DNA of 64,000 bases from Campylobacter geochelonis (GTDB lineage: Bacteria > Campylobacterota > Campylobacteria > Campylobacterales > Campylobacteraceae). The translations under genes were made by a program, and so were the position numbers. Each line of letters begins with the position of its first letter. Position 1 is the first letter of the stretch. The notes below the pieces were generated by a model. That model was not told where the DNA came from, did no database searches, and saw only the letters and a list, made by a program, of their open reading frames with translations. Below, piece by piece: positions 55,010-63,598 of the stretch. Location of the stretch: the NCBI RefSeq assembly GCF_013201685.1, contig NZ_CP053844.1, forward strand, positions 1,364,001 to 1,428,000. The letters run 5' to 3'.

Positions 55010-56209
55010 CTACTGCACTTCAATGAAGCCGTATTGCGTGGTTTTATAAATTTTTGTGTTATAGATAATGCTTGAGCCGACAACTCTTTCGCTAAAAATT
55101 CGCTCATGTTCTGGGTTTTTAAAAGTCGAGTATAAATAGTCAAGTCCAATCGCAGTTGAGTAAGCAACCCAGTTATAACTCATATCAAGCCCAAAAATAG
55201 CTGCTGTGTTTGCCACATCTTTAGGTATGTTTGTTATAGAATTTGCTATAAAAAGGTTCTTTCTATCATTAAATTTAATAGATGTTAAAAGCTTTGGTGC
55301 GTAGTTTATCTGCGTGCTTAAAAGCGCTGTTGGCGTTATCTTATCAAGTGCGATTTGATTTGTTACGAGTGCGGTTTTGTTAAGTGGCAAATTTAAAAAA
55401 ACGGCTGAGTCATTATAACTATCATCAACCATACCAAGAATGGTTGTTTGAGCGTTATTTATAACATTCTTAGCAAAAATCTCACCACCTAAGCTCTCCA
55501 CATAAAAATTCAGCGTATTTCCAAGCCCACTTCCATCTGAAAATAGTGCTATTTTCGAGTTTGCGACATCAAGCAGTTTTGCGATTTGATCTTTATAGTC
55601 AATCCCGCCAAAAAAGATATTCCCCCTGCTTATCCCAACCATATCATAGTTTAGCGTTGGGACAAAAAAGAGCATTTCAAGCTCTGAGTTTTGTGCTATA
55701 AATTTTGCACCATTTACCGTAAGAGGTGCTACAACTAAAGAAATTTTATCATTTTTAATCTGCCTTAAAGCGCTTCTTAACGCGCTTGGCGACTCATCTC
55801 CACTTAAGTAGAATTTAACCTCTGCATTTATGTTTTGCGATATAACATAAGAAAAAATCGCATCAGAAACCACATGCGAGTAACCACCTATAACGTTTTC
55901 TGGGATTAAAACTGCGACTTTATCTTTTTGGTTTTGAGCTATGGTTTGCGCAAGCAAAAGCGCATTGCCGCCACCTCCAAGTCTTGCATATAAATTTGTT
56001 AAATTTCCATCAGCATATTTAGCATCATATCTTGCTAAAAAGCTAAATTCAAGCTTGTTGTTTACTAAATTTTGCAAGCACGCCTTATCGCAAATCCCTG
56101 GTTCAACATCGATAAACTCAACTCCAGCTGGCGGAATGCTTGAAAGTCTTTGAACCTTCGCATCAACAACCGCAAAAACCAAAAAAAGTAAAATCAAAAT
56201 TTTTTTCAT
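55010..56209 (-). CDS. Periplasmic protein with type 1 binding-protein-like fold
   Basis: The 399-residue protein has a signal peptide (about residues 1-17, MKKILILLFLVFAVVDA). The rest alternates beta strands and helices in two halves, with V-A-V-L-I-P-E-N-V, I-S-L-V-V-A-P-L-T-V-N-G-A and F-F-V-P-T-L-N-Y, resembling the Leu/Ile/Val-binding or LpoA-type periplasmic fold. Two cysteines near residues 39-43 (G-I-C-D-K-A-C) may form a disulfide. Function unknown. The start overlaps the UDG gene by 4 bases; no transporter genes are adjacent. Confidence 0.6.
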   Translation of the reverse strand: MKKILILLFLVFAVVDAKVQRLSSIPPAGVEFIDVEPGICDKACLQNLVNNKLEFSFLARYDAKYADGNLTNLYARLGGGGNALLLAQTIAQNQKDKVAVLIPENVIGGYSHVVSDAIFSYVISQNINAEVKFYLSGDESPSALRSALRQIKNDKISLVVAPLTVNGAKFIAQNSELEMLFFVPTLNYDMVGISRGNIFFGGIDYKDQIAKLLDVANSKIALFSDGSGLGNTLNFYVESLGGEIFAKNVINNAQTTILGMVDDSYNDSAVFLNLPLNKTALVTNQIALDKITPTALLSTQINYAPKLLTSIKFNDRKNLFIANSITNIPKDVANTAAIFGLDMSYNWVAYSTAIGLDYLYSTFKNPEHERIFSERVVGSSIIYNTKIYKTTQYGFIEVQ

Positions 56210-56856
56210 AACAGCTCTCTTATCTTTTTTATATCTTCAATCAACAAGCCCTTTTTACTGGGGTTTGTTAGCACATACTCCATATCAAAAACCGGCATCA
56301 CAAACGCTCCACCCTCTTTAAAAATCGAACCATGAGAAATTTGCAAATTTGGTAAATTTTCATCTTTTAATACAACTTTTGAGCAAATCTCACCAACAGT
56401 TAAAATCACCTTTGGGTTAAGTTTTTTTATCTCATCAAAAAGATATGGGCTACATCTTAGAACGGATTCGCTCGTAACAGCACCATTTTTAGGAGCTTTG
56501 CACTTAACCAAAAAACTTCCGTAAATATCATCTTCGCTCACGCCACCATGCTCTTTTAACATCTCTTTTAACATCGTAGCTAAATTCCCAACAAACATCT
56601 CACCACTTAAATCATCACTCACGGTTGGATTTTCCATCACTACCATAAGTTTTGCTAAGCTTTTTTTAGATACTACGACATTGTTTCTACTCTTTGAAAA
56701 TGGGCAAAGCTGACAATTTTTAAGCTCGCTTTTTAACTCATCAAGAGTGCGAAAGTGGCTAAACTCATCAAACATAAGCACGTTTTCATCTATATAGCGA
56801 TATCCAAACGCCTTATAACAGTATAACCTATACAACATCGATGAGCTATAATCCAT
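56206..56856 (-). CDS. udg: Family 4 (Fe-S) uracil-DNA glycosylase
   Basis: The 216-residue enzyme removes uracil from DNA. It has the four Fe-S cysteines: LKNCQLCPFSKSR (about residues 47 and 50), LVKCKAP, and VLRCSPYL. The motif-1 region (usual GExPG) reads MVVMENPTVSDD and the C-terminal motif (usual HPS) reads VLTNPSKKG, so both active-site motifs are altered. DNA-repair activity is therefore likely but not certain. It lies between prmC and the periplasmic protein gene in one leftward run. Confidence 0.75.
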   Translation of the reverse strand: MDYSSSMLYRLYCYKAFGYRYIDENVLMFDEFSHFRTLDELKSELKNCQLCPFSKSRNNVVVSKKSLAKLMVVMENPTVSDDLSGEMFVGNLATMLKEMLKEHGGVSEDDIYGSFLVKCKAPKNGAVTSESVLRCSPYLFDEIKKLNPKVILTVGEICSKVVLKDENLPNLQISHGSIFKEGGAFVMPVFDMEYVLTNPSKKGLLIEDIKKIRELL

Positions 56857-56876
56857 AACAAAATCCTATCATAAAG

Positions 56877-57686
56877 TTAGTAAAATAGCCCTAAATTTAA
56901 ATTTCTTGCAACAAATCCTCTATCAAAACCGGCTAAATCTTGATAAAATTCATACTCAAATCCAGCCTCTTTTAACGCTTGTGAAAGGCTATGTTTTTGA
57001 TCATATCCTATCTCGCAAACTAAAAATTTAGCTCTAGTTTTAGCTAAATTTATAATCTTTCGTAAAATTTCATCTCCAACCTCTCCACCAAACAAAGCCT
57101 CTTTTGGCTCGCTTAAAACCCATTTATCAAGCTTATAATCTTTTGCTATATATGGCGGGTTTGATACGATGATATCGAAATTCTCACTAACTTCATCAAG
57201 CAAAGATGAGAGTTTAAACTCAACTTTTGCACTATGTTTTTTCGCATTTTTTTGCGCTACTTTTAACGCGATTTGTGAGATATCGGTTGCTATTATATCG
57301 GCTTGATTTAACCTTTTTTTAAGACTAATGCTTATAATCCCACTTCCAAAACCAATCTCGCAAATTCTTACATTTTTAAATTCCTTCGCCACTTCTAAAG
57401 TTTTTTGCACTAAAATTTCAGTCTCAAAACGAGGGATTAAAACGCCCTTTTCTACTTCAAACTCTTCTTCTAAAAACTCAGCCTTACCAACGATGTATTC
57501 AAGCGGTTCGCCACTTTTGTATCTATCTAAAAGAGTAAAATAGCCATCTTGATTATCCAAATTTAAGCTTAAATTTAAGATAATTTTTTCATCGCTTAAA
57601 TTTAGATGAAATTTCAAAAGCTCTTTTGCTACGAATTTTGACTCGCAAATCTTCTCGCCCTCTTTTAAGGCTTTAGATACTGTCAT
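56877..57686 (-). CDS. prmC: Peptide chain release factor N5-glutamine methyltransferase PrmC
   Basis: This SAM-dependent enzyme methylates the GGQ glutamine of RF1/RF2. It has VLIPRFETEILV, ICEIGFGSGIISISL (SAM motif) and IIVSNPPYIAKDY with the catalytic NPPY. I start at ATG 57686 (MTVSKAL, 269 residues), inside the last codons of the M48 gene. Longer versions reaching 57797 read out-of-frame DNA of that protease and have no family similarity. ATG 57695 is a second possibility. Confidence 0.92.
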   Translation of the reverse strand: MTVSKALKEGEKICESKFVAKELLKFHLNLSDEKIILNLSLNLDNQDGYFTLLDRYKSGEPLEYIVGKAEFLEEEFEVEKGVLIPRFETEILVQKTLEVAKEFKNVRICEIGFGSGIISISLKKRLNQADIIATDISQIALKVAQKNAKKHSAKVEFKLSSLLDEVSENFDIIVSNPPYIAKDYKLDKWVLSEPKEALFGGEVGDEILRKIINLAKTRAKFLVCEIGYDQKHSLSQALKEAGFEYEFYQDLAGFDRGFVARNLNLGLFY

Positions 57687-58890
57687 TTTTACCATCTTTT
57701 TCCAACTCACAAATCCGCTCATAAAGCGTTGGATGCGAGTGATAAAATGCTGAGTAGACTTTGTGCGACTTAGGAAAGGCTCTGTTTTGCTCGCCAAGCT
57801 TTTTAAGAGCGCTTATCATATCTTTGTTATCTTTTACATCTGCGCCAAATTTATCTGCTGCAAACTCATTTGCCCTGCTTAAAAACGACTGAAGCGGCGT
57901 GATGATAAATGATAAAAAAGTTGAAAGTATCATCAGTAAAACTATAACTGAACCACCACTTTTAGCCACTCCGACAGCTTCAAACACAGAATTTGGTAAA
58001 TTTCCAAAGATAAAAAACATTACAAAGATTAAAATCGCTGAAAATATGATATTTTTAACTATATCTTTGTGTTTAAAATGTCCAAGCTCATGCCCTAAAA
58101 CCGCTAAAATCTCATCTTTTGTTAGTTTTTGTATAAGTGTGTCAAAAAGCACAACTCTTTTTGTAGCACCAAGCCCACCAAAATAGGCATTTAAGCGGTT
58201 ATCTCGTTTGCTAGCATCGATTGAAAAAATTCCACTACTTTTAAATCCACACTTTCTCATCAAGTCTTCGATACTAGCGCTTAAATCGTCATTTTCAAGC
58301 TTTTTCATTTTATTAAAAAGCGGAGCTATGATAGTTGGATAGATAAAATTTATAAGTAAAATTATAACAAACGATAAAACAGCCGCCCAAAACCACCAAA
58401 ATTCGCCCAAAAAATCGATACAAAGCAACAAAAGCCAGACAAAAAGCGAACCAAACACTATAGTTAAAGCAAAAGTCTTTAGCAAGTCTTTGATAAAAGT
58501 TTTCGCATCTATCGTAGAAAAACCAAATTTCTTATCTTTAATAAATTTTGCATATATATCAAATGGCAAACTCAAAACCGCAGAGATCACGATATAGCTC
58601 ATCACAAAGAGTAAATTTTGCATTATTAAACCATCTGTAACAAAGGCATTATAAAGAAATTTTAGCCCAAAACTAAGCCAACAAACAGTGATAAAAAACT
58701 CAAAAATCAAGCTTATGATATCAAATTTTTTATTTACAACTGCGATGTTTCCAGCCTCCAAAAAAGCCTCTTTTTCTAAGATAACTGGCTCATTTTTCAT
58801 CTCATTTTTTATAAATTTTATCTCCACAAGCTCAAGCAAAATCTTTAAAGTCGTATAAAGTAAAAAAAGCGTTATCAAAAACAAAAGCAT
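57673..58890 (-). CDS. M48 family zinc metalloprotease (Ste24/HtpX-like)
   Basis: ATG 58890 follows GGAGAATGT, so I prefer it to longer frames. The 405-residue membrane protease has about six hydrophobic segments, the zinc motif HELGHFKH (about residue 270) and the third ligand region NEFAADKFG. The layout is closest to CAAX-protease/Ste24-like M48 members, rather than the shorter HtpX. It probably acts in inner-membrane protein quality control. The end overlaps prmC by 14 bases. Confidence 0.9.
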   Translation of the reverse strand: MLLFLITLFLLYTTLKILLELVEIKFIKNEMKNEPVILEKEAFLEAGNIAVVNKKFDIISLIFEFFITVCWLSFGLKFLYNAFVTDGLIMQNLLFVMSYIVISAVLSLPFDIYAKFIKDKKFGFSTIDAKTFIKDLLKTFALTIVFGSLFVWLLLLCIDFLGEFWWFWAAVLSFVIILLINFIYPTIIAPLFNKMKKLENDDLSASIEDLMRKCGFKSSGIFSIDASKRDNRLNAYFGGLGATKRVVLFDTLIQKLTKDEILAVLGHELGHFKHKDIVKNIIFSAILIFVMFFIFGNLPNSVFEAVGVAKSGGSVIVLLMILSTFLSFIITPLQSFLSRANEFAADKFGADVKDNKDMISALKKLGEQNRAFPKSHKVYSAFYHSHPTLYERICELEKDGKNDSI

Positions 58891-59135
58891 ACATTCTCCA
58901 TTAAATTTTCTTAAAATAGACAAGATTGTATAAAAACTAAGTTTAAAAAACAATACAACATCGCCAAATATCGCTATAAAGCATTTTTTAAGCTCTAAAT
59001 TTATATAAAAAATAATGAAAATGTTTAAATTTGTGACATATTAGACAAAATATTTTGATTTTTTAAAATATAAATTTTGAAATAAGATTCTTTTTGTTAT
59101 ACTTCTAGGTTAAATATTTTTATAGAAAGTTATAC

Positions 59136-60839
59136 ATGAAAAAGATTTTACCTATTTTCTTGCTTTTTTTGTTGATACCTCTTGGCGTTTTTGCCGATGA
59201 TTTGGCTACAATTAACTCGGCTAAATTTGGCATATTTACACTTATTCCGCCCCTTGTTGCGATAGTTTTAGCATTTATCACAAAAGATGTTGTTTTATCA
59301 CTGTTTTTAGGCGTTTTTAGTGGAACTTATATGTTAAGCGTCGCAGAAAATGGCATTTTTATGTCCATTATAAAAGGCTTTATAGGTTTTACTTCTAAAG
59401 TTATAAATTCCATGGCAGACTCGTGGAATGCAGGCATTATGCTTCAAGTTTTAGCCATAGGCGGCGTTATCGCACTGATTACAAAAATGGGTGGAACGCG
59501 CGCGGTTGCAGAGTGGCTTGCTAAAAAAGCTAAAAGCCATGTATCAGCTCAAGTTTCAACGTGGGTTATGGGAATTTTCGTTTTTTTTGATGATTATGCA
59601 AACGCCCTTATAGTCGGTCCAGTTATGAAGCCAGTAACGGATAAATTTAGAATCTCACGCGAAAAACTAGCTTTTATAATCGACTCAACAGCAGCTCCAA
59701 TAGCAGGAATCGCCATAATCTCGACATGGGTTGGCTATGAGCTTTCTTTGATAAAATCAGCTTATGAAATCATCGGTGTAACCGACATCAACGCATTTTC
59801 TATCTTTGTAGAGACTATACCTTATCGTTTTTATAACATTTTTATGATTATCTTTGTTTTAGCAACTGCTTTAATGCAACGTGAATTTGGCCCTATGTAT
59901 AAAGCTCAAATAAGAGCTATGCAAACTGGCGAAGTTGCCTCAGCAAATGCCCAACAAATGGATGATTTAGAAGATAAAACCCTAACTCCTAAAGAGGGGG
60001 TAAAGCTTCAAACATCAAACGCTATTGTGCCGATTTTGGTTTTGATGGTTGCTGCTTTTGCTGGATTTTACTTCAATGGCCTTTCAGCACTTGAGGGTGA
60101 AAATTTAGCCGCAGTGCAAGCAGCGCCTTTTTCTTTCTACGCACTTAGAGAAACTTTTGGAAATGCAGACGCTTCTGTTGTTTTGTTTCAATCAGCACTT
60201 TTTGCTACAATCGTTGCGATATTTTTAGGCGTTTATAGAAAGATTTTCAAGGTTTCTGAAGCGATTCAAGTCTGGCTAAAAGGTTGGAAAACGATGATTA
60301 TCACTATCGTGATTTTGCTTCTTGCATGGTCTCTTAGTTCAGTTATCAAAGAGCTTGGCACTTCAAAATACCTTGTTGAGCTACTTTCAGATTCTATTCC
60401 TAACTGGTCGCTTCCAGCTATTATCTTTATACTTGGTTCAATCATCTCTTTTTCAACCGGAACAAGTTATGGAACGATGGGAATTTTAATGCCTTTGGTT
60501 GTGCCACTAGCTTTTGCGATTGGTGGACTAAATGGGCTTGAGGGCGAAGCGCTTCATAGCTATATGATTATGAATATCGGCTCAGTTTTAACTGGTGCGA
60601 TTTTTGGCGATCACTGCTCTCCGATTTCTGATACGACTATACTTTCATCGATGGGAGCAGGATGTAACCACATAGATCACGTTACTACTCAAATGACTTA
60701 CGCACTTAGCGTTGGAGTGCTTACTATCGCGCTTGGCTATATACCAGTTGGTTTTGGAGCGCCTGTTTGGATAACGCTTTTAGTTGGTTGTGCTAGTATG
60801 TTTTTACTGCTAAAAATAGTTGGTAAGAAGATAGTTTAA
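59136..60839 (+). CDS. NhaC-family Na+/H+ antiporter
   Basis: The 567-residue polytopic protein has a signal-like first segment (about residues 1-20), then about 11-12 membrane helices. FFDDYANALIVGPVMKP, IDSTAAPIAGIAIISTWVGYEL and FSTGTSYGTMGILMP are blocks of the NhaC/ArsB-like ion transporter superfamily. GAIFGDHCSPISDTTILSSMGA is the strongest NhaC hallmark. It likely exports Na+ in exchange for protons, though relatives exchange organic anions. It is monocistronic, with a terminator after it. Confidence 0.85.
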   Translation: MKKILPIFLLFLLIPLGVFADDLATINSAKFGIFTLIPPLVAIVLAFITKDVVLSLFLGVFSGTYMLSVAENGIFMSIIKGFIGFTSKVINSMADSWNAGIMLQVLAIGGVIALITKMGGTRAVAEWLAKKAKSHVSAQVSTWVMGIFVFFDDYANALIVGPVMKPVTDKFRISREKLAFIIDSTAAPIAGIAIISTWVGYELSLIKSAYEIIGVTDINAFSIFVETIPYRFYNIFMIIFVLATALMQREFGPMYKAQIRAMQTGEVASANAQQMDDLEDKTLTPKEGVKLQTSNAIVPILVLMVAAFAGFYFNGLSALEGENLAAVQAAPFSFYALRETFGNADASVVLFQSALFATIVAIFLGVYRKIFKVSEAIQVWLKGWKTMIITIVILLLAWSLSSVIKELGTSKYLVELLSDSIPNWSLPAIIFILGSIISFSTGTSYGTMGILMPLVVPLAFAIGGLNGLEGEALHSYMIMNIGSVLTGAIFGDHCSPISDTTILSSMGAGCNHIDHVTTQMTYALSVGVLTIALGYIPVGFGAPVWITLLVGCASMFLLLKIVGKKIV

Positions 60840-60850
60840 ACTTAAAATTT

Positions 60851-60880
60851 GGGCTAAATTTGGTTATTTAGCCCTTTTTT
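60851..60880 (+). terminator. Intrinsic terminator after the nhaC-like gene
   Basis: GGGCTAAAT and ATTTAGCCC form a 9-bp stem with a 6-base loop, followed by six T. It starts 12 bases after the stop codon. Confidence 0.9.
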
Positions 60881-61074
60881 GTTTTTATAAAACGCCTTTT
60901 TAGTAGATACTAAACCGTGCTTATCATAGCTTTTTAAATCTTTTAAATTTTATCTAAATCGCAACTTTTATACCACTTAAAATAGCTTTTAAATTTGGCT
61001 TTTATAAATCAAAATAGCTTTTTAGCTATAAATAGTTCGCCACTTTTTTACTCTTAAACTTTTAAATTTAATCT

Positions 61075-61980
61075 TTAAAAACTTTTTTCTAAATTTACTA
61101 TCTTTTCATATAACATCTTATTTAGCGGCGTTTTAATGCCAAATTTATCTCCTAACTCCACAGCAGTTTTAGCAAAAATTTCAACTTCGGTTTTTCTCTT
61201 TGCTAGCACATCTTGAACCATCGATGGGTAGCCTTTTGGGTTTAGAGAGTCTATGATATCAAGCCACTTTTTTATATCATTTTTACCTAAATTTATCCCC
61301 ATTCTAACAGCCAAGCTTCTTACTTCTTCCATAACTTCTATCATAAGCTTTCGCTCATCACTATCCTTTTGAATCAGCTCATATGGCGCTTTATAGATAG
61401 CTAAAACTTGATTTACACCACAATTTAACATAAATTTGCTCCACTGATGAAGCACTATATCACCGGCTATCTCTACACAAATTCCAGCATTTTGCAAACA
61501 CTCTTTTATGCCATTTAAGCGATTTGATATGCTCTTATCTTTTTCGCCTATAACAATCGCACCCTCTTTTGTATAGCTTAACTCGCGCTTGATTTTTGTA
61601 GCATCCATCCCTTGCGCAACACAAAAAAGTGGAGCTAAATTTAGCGTTTTTACGATAATCTCTTCGCTAGTTACGCCATTTAACAACGATATAACTATGG
61701 TTTTTTTACTAACAAAACTTTTTGCTAAGCAAAGTCCATCTTCAAGTGCGTTTGCCTTAAGTGCTACTATAAGAAAATCAACTTTATCATCTAAATTTGA
61801 TATAAAATTTGGAAAAAAACTCTTGCCATTTACCATAAATCCATCTTTTAAATACCGCTTTTTTCGCTCGTCATCGGCTAGGAATTTAACATTATCATTT
61901 CCATAAAACTCGCTTAACTTTTTGCCAAACATAAGCCCAAGCGCTCCAGCACCCAAAATTGTAATCTTTTGAATTTTCAT
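61075..61980 (-). CDS. panE: 2-dehydropantoate 2-reductase-like (PanE)
   Basis: The 301-residue protein has the N-terminal NAD(P) motif ITILGAGALGLMFGKKL (about residues 6-22), DFLIVALKAN with the conserved lysine, LLNGVTSEE, and a C-terminal helical domain with KFMLNCGVNQVLA and SMVQDVLAKRKTEVEIF. It reduces ketopantoate to pantoate for CoA synthesis. Ketopantoate reductase paralogues of other specificity exist, so the substrate is probable rather than certain. It has its own short leader and no close operon partner. Confidence 0.85.
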   Translation of the reverse strand: MKIQKITILGAGALGLMFGKKLSEFYGNDNVKFLADDERKKRYLKDGFMVNGKSFFPNFISNLDDKVDFLIVALKANALEDGLCLAKSFVSKKTIVISLLNGVTSEEIIVKTLNLAPLFCVAQGMDATKIKRELSYTKEGAIVIGEKDKSISNRLNGIKECLQNAGICVEIAGDIVLHQWSKFMLNCGVNQVLAIYKAPYELIQKDSDERKLMIEVMEEVRSLAVRMGINLGKNDIKKWLDIIDSLNPKGYPSMVQDVLAKRKTEVEIFAKTAVELGDKFGIKTPLNKMLYEKIVNLEKSF

Positions 61981-62084
61981 AGCATTCCTTTAAATTTTTT
62001 ATAATAATAGCATAAATTTTGATAGTCAATTTTTATTTACTATGTTGGTATAAAATTTGATATTTTATAAATCAAGGAGAAAAA

Positions 62085-62615
62085 ATGAAATTAGCAGTTA
62101 TGGTTGCAAGCCTTAGAAAAGACTCAGCAAATCGACAAATTTTTGAAAACTATCAAGAATTAGCAAAAGATAAATTTGAGTTTGAAGAGATAGAGATATC
62201 AAATTTTCCATTTTATGATAGTGGAGTTGAGAATTTAGATATCGTTATAAAAGCAAATGAGCAAATAGCAAAATGCGATGGCGTGCTGTTTTTCTCGCCA
62301 GAGTATAACTACTCGCTTCCAGCCGTGCTTAAAAATGCGCTTGATTGTATTTCAAGAGTTGAAAACCACGCTTTTGCTAAAAAACCAGCAGCCATCATCG
62401 GAGCGAGTCCTAGCCCCATAGCTACGGCTAGAATGCAGTATCACTTAAGACAAATTGGAGTTTATTTGGATTTAAGATTTCTAAACAAACCCGAAGCTTT
62501 AATCGGTGGCGTTTATGAAAAACTACAAGATAGAAAAATCACAGATGAGAGCCTAAAAGCCTTTTTAACAAGACACGCAGACGCCTTTTATAACTTTATA
62601 AAAGAGTCAAAATGA
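62085..62615 (+). CDS. NADPH-dependent FMN reductase
   Basis: The 176-residue flavodoxin-fold protein has V-A-S-L-R-K-D-S-A-N-R (FMN phosphate site) and LFFSPEYNYSLPAVLKNALD (about residues 69-88), the signature of the ArsH/azoreductase/chromate-reductase group. It reduces FMN, quinones or chromate with NAD(P)H. AAGGAGA precedes the ATG. It overlaps the ricin-like gene by 4 bases. Confidence 0.9.
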   Translation: MKLAVMVASLRKDSANRQIFENYQELAKDKFEFEEIEISNFPFYDSGVENLDIVIKANEQIAKCDGVLFFSPEYNYSLPAVLKNALDCISRVENHAFAKKPAAIIGASPSPIATARMQYHLRQIGVYLDLRFLNKPEALIGGVYEKLQDRKITDESLKAFLTRHADAFYNFIKESK

Positions 62616-63130
62616 GACTTTTTCTCCTACTTTTTATAGCAGTTTTTGCCTTTGCCAAAGAGCCTCATCACATAAAGCTAGTTGATAACTTAGATAGAAA
62701 AAGCGATGGATATTGCCTTGATGTGCTTGGTTCTGGAAGATATATAAGATATGATATGCCACTTCAAGGTCATAACTGTAAGCCCGGACTTTACGCGGAT
62801 GAGGCGTTTGTTTTTGAAAATGAGCAGATTTACTCACCAGTTACTAACATGTGCGTTACTATAGCTGGGGTTAATAACTCTGTTTTAGACTACACGCCTT
62901 TAGTTTTGCAACCTTGCTCGCTTGATAGCGCTTTTGTAAATGCTAAATTTATGCAAGCTTTCGAGTTTACAAAAAACCAAAAAATTAAACATAAATATAG
63001 CGATATGTGCCTTGAAATGGGCGAAAGCTCTGATAGCACGTTTTCAAAAGAGCATACATGGCGAACTCTTTATATGAAAAATTGCGATAAAGTTGATACT
63101 GCTCGCTCAACTTGGAAGTTTGATTCTTAA
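62612..63130 (+). CDS. Secreted ricin-type beta-trefoil (lectin-like) protein
   Basis: The 172-residue protein has a signal peptide (about residues 1-15, MRLFLLLFIAVFAFA) and a mature part with trefoil-like repeats: D-G-Y-C-L-D-V-L-G-S-G, N-M-C-V-T-I-A-G, D-M-C-L-E-M-G-E-S-S and T-A-R-S-T-W-K-F. Eight or so cysteines suggest disulfides. The pattern recalls ricin-B lectin domains, also found in CdtA/CdtC, but no CdtB or partner gene is seen. Its binding target is unknown. Coupled to the FMN reductase and transporter genes by overlaps. Confidence 0.6.
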   Translation: MRLFLLLFIAVFAFAKEPHHIKLVDNLDRKSDGYCLDVLGSGRYIRYDMPLQGHNCKPGLYADEAFVFENEQIYSPVTNMCVTIAGVNNSVLDYTPLVLQPCSLDSAFVNAKFMQAFEFTKNQKIKHKYSDMCLEMGESSDSTFSKEHTWRTLYMKNCDKVDTARSTWKFDS

Positions 63131-63574
63131 ATGAAGCTACTTTTTATAATCACTGCTGTGGTTGCTGGTATGATGCTGCCTTTACAAGCTGTGCTAAACT
63201 CGGCACTTGGCGCAAGTATAAAACAACCACTTTTTGCAGCTTTTGCATCATTTCTTATAGGAACAATCACGCTTTTCATAGCACTTTTAATCATCAAATT
63301 TGACTTTTATAGCATCGTGCAAACCAAATCCGCACCACCAATCGTGTGGCTAGGTGGAGTTATAGGAGCTTTTTATGTTTGGATAGTTATAGTTGCAACG
63401 CCTATTTTAGGTGCTTCTTTAACATTTGCCACGCTTATTTTGGGGCAGATGTTGATATCTATAATGCTTGATCATTATGGCGTTTTTGGTTTGCCTGTTG
63501 TGGAGATTTCACTAAGTAGGATAGCTGGGGTTTTGTTGATACTTTTTGGTATTTTTTTGATAAAAAAGTTTTAA
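63131..63574 (+). CDS. DMT-superfamily small transporter (YdcZ/DUF606-like)
   Basis: The 147-residue protein has five hydrophobic segments (about residues 3-20, 33-52, 68-88, 93-112, 125-145). It matches the DUF606 half-transporter pattern, with MMLPLQAVLNSALGASIKQP (first helix and loop) and W-L-G-G-V-I-G-A-F-Y-V-W. Such proteins usually pair or dimerise. It starts directly after the stop of the ricin-like gene and converges on the ABC-F gene through a shared hairpin. Confidence 0.85.
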   Translation: MKLLFIITAVVAGMMLPLQAVLNSALGASIKQPLFAAFASFLIGTITLFIALLIIKFDFYSIVQTKSAPPIVWLGGVIGAFYVWIVIVATPILGASLTFATLILGQMLISIMLDHYGVFGLPVVEISLSRIAGVLLILFGIFLIKKF

Positions 63575-63598
63575 ATTTAGGCTTTTTAGCCTAAATTT
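63573..63598. terminator. Bidirectional terminator between convergent genes
   Basis: AAATTTAGGCT and AGCCTAAATTT form an 11-bp perfect stem around a TTTT loop. It overlaps the stop codons of both the DMT gene (+) and the ABC-F gene (-), and ends in T-rich DNA on both strands. Confidence 0.75.

Noticed and set aside
57687-57797. Extended N-terminus of prmC
   Set aside because: It overlaps the M48 protease gene in another frame and has no similarity to PrmC; the start at 57686 is preferred.
62612-63130. CdtA/CdtC toxin subunit
   Set aside because: The ricin-like pattern is only partial and no cdtB or second ricin-like subunit is adjacent.
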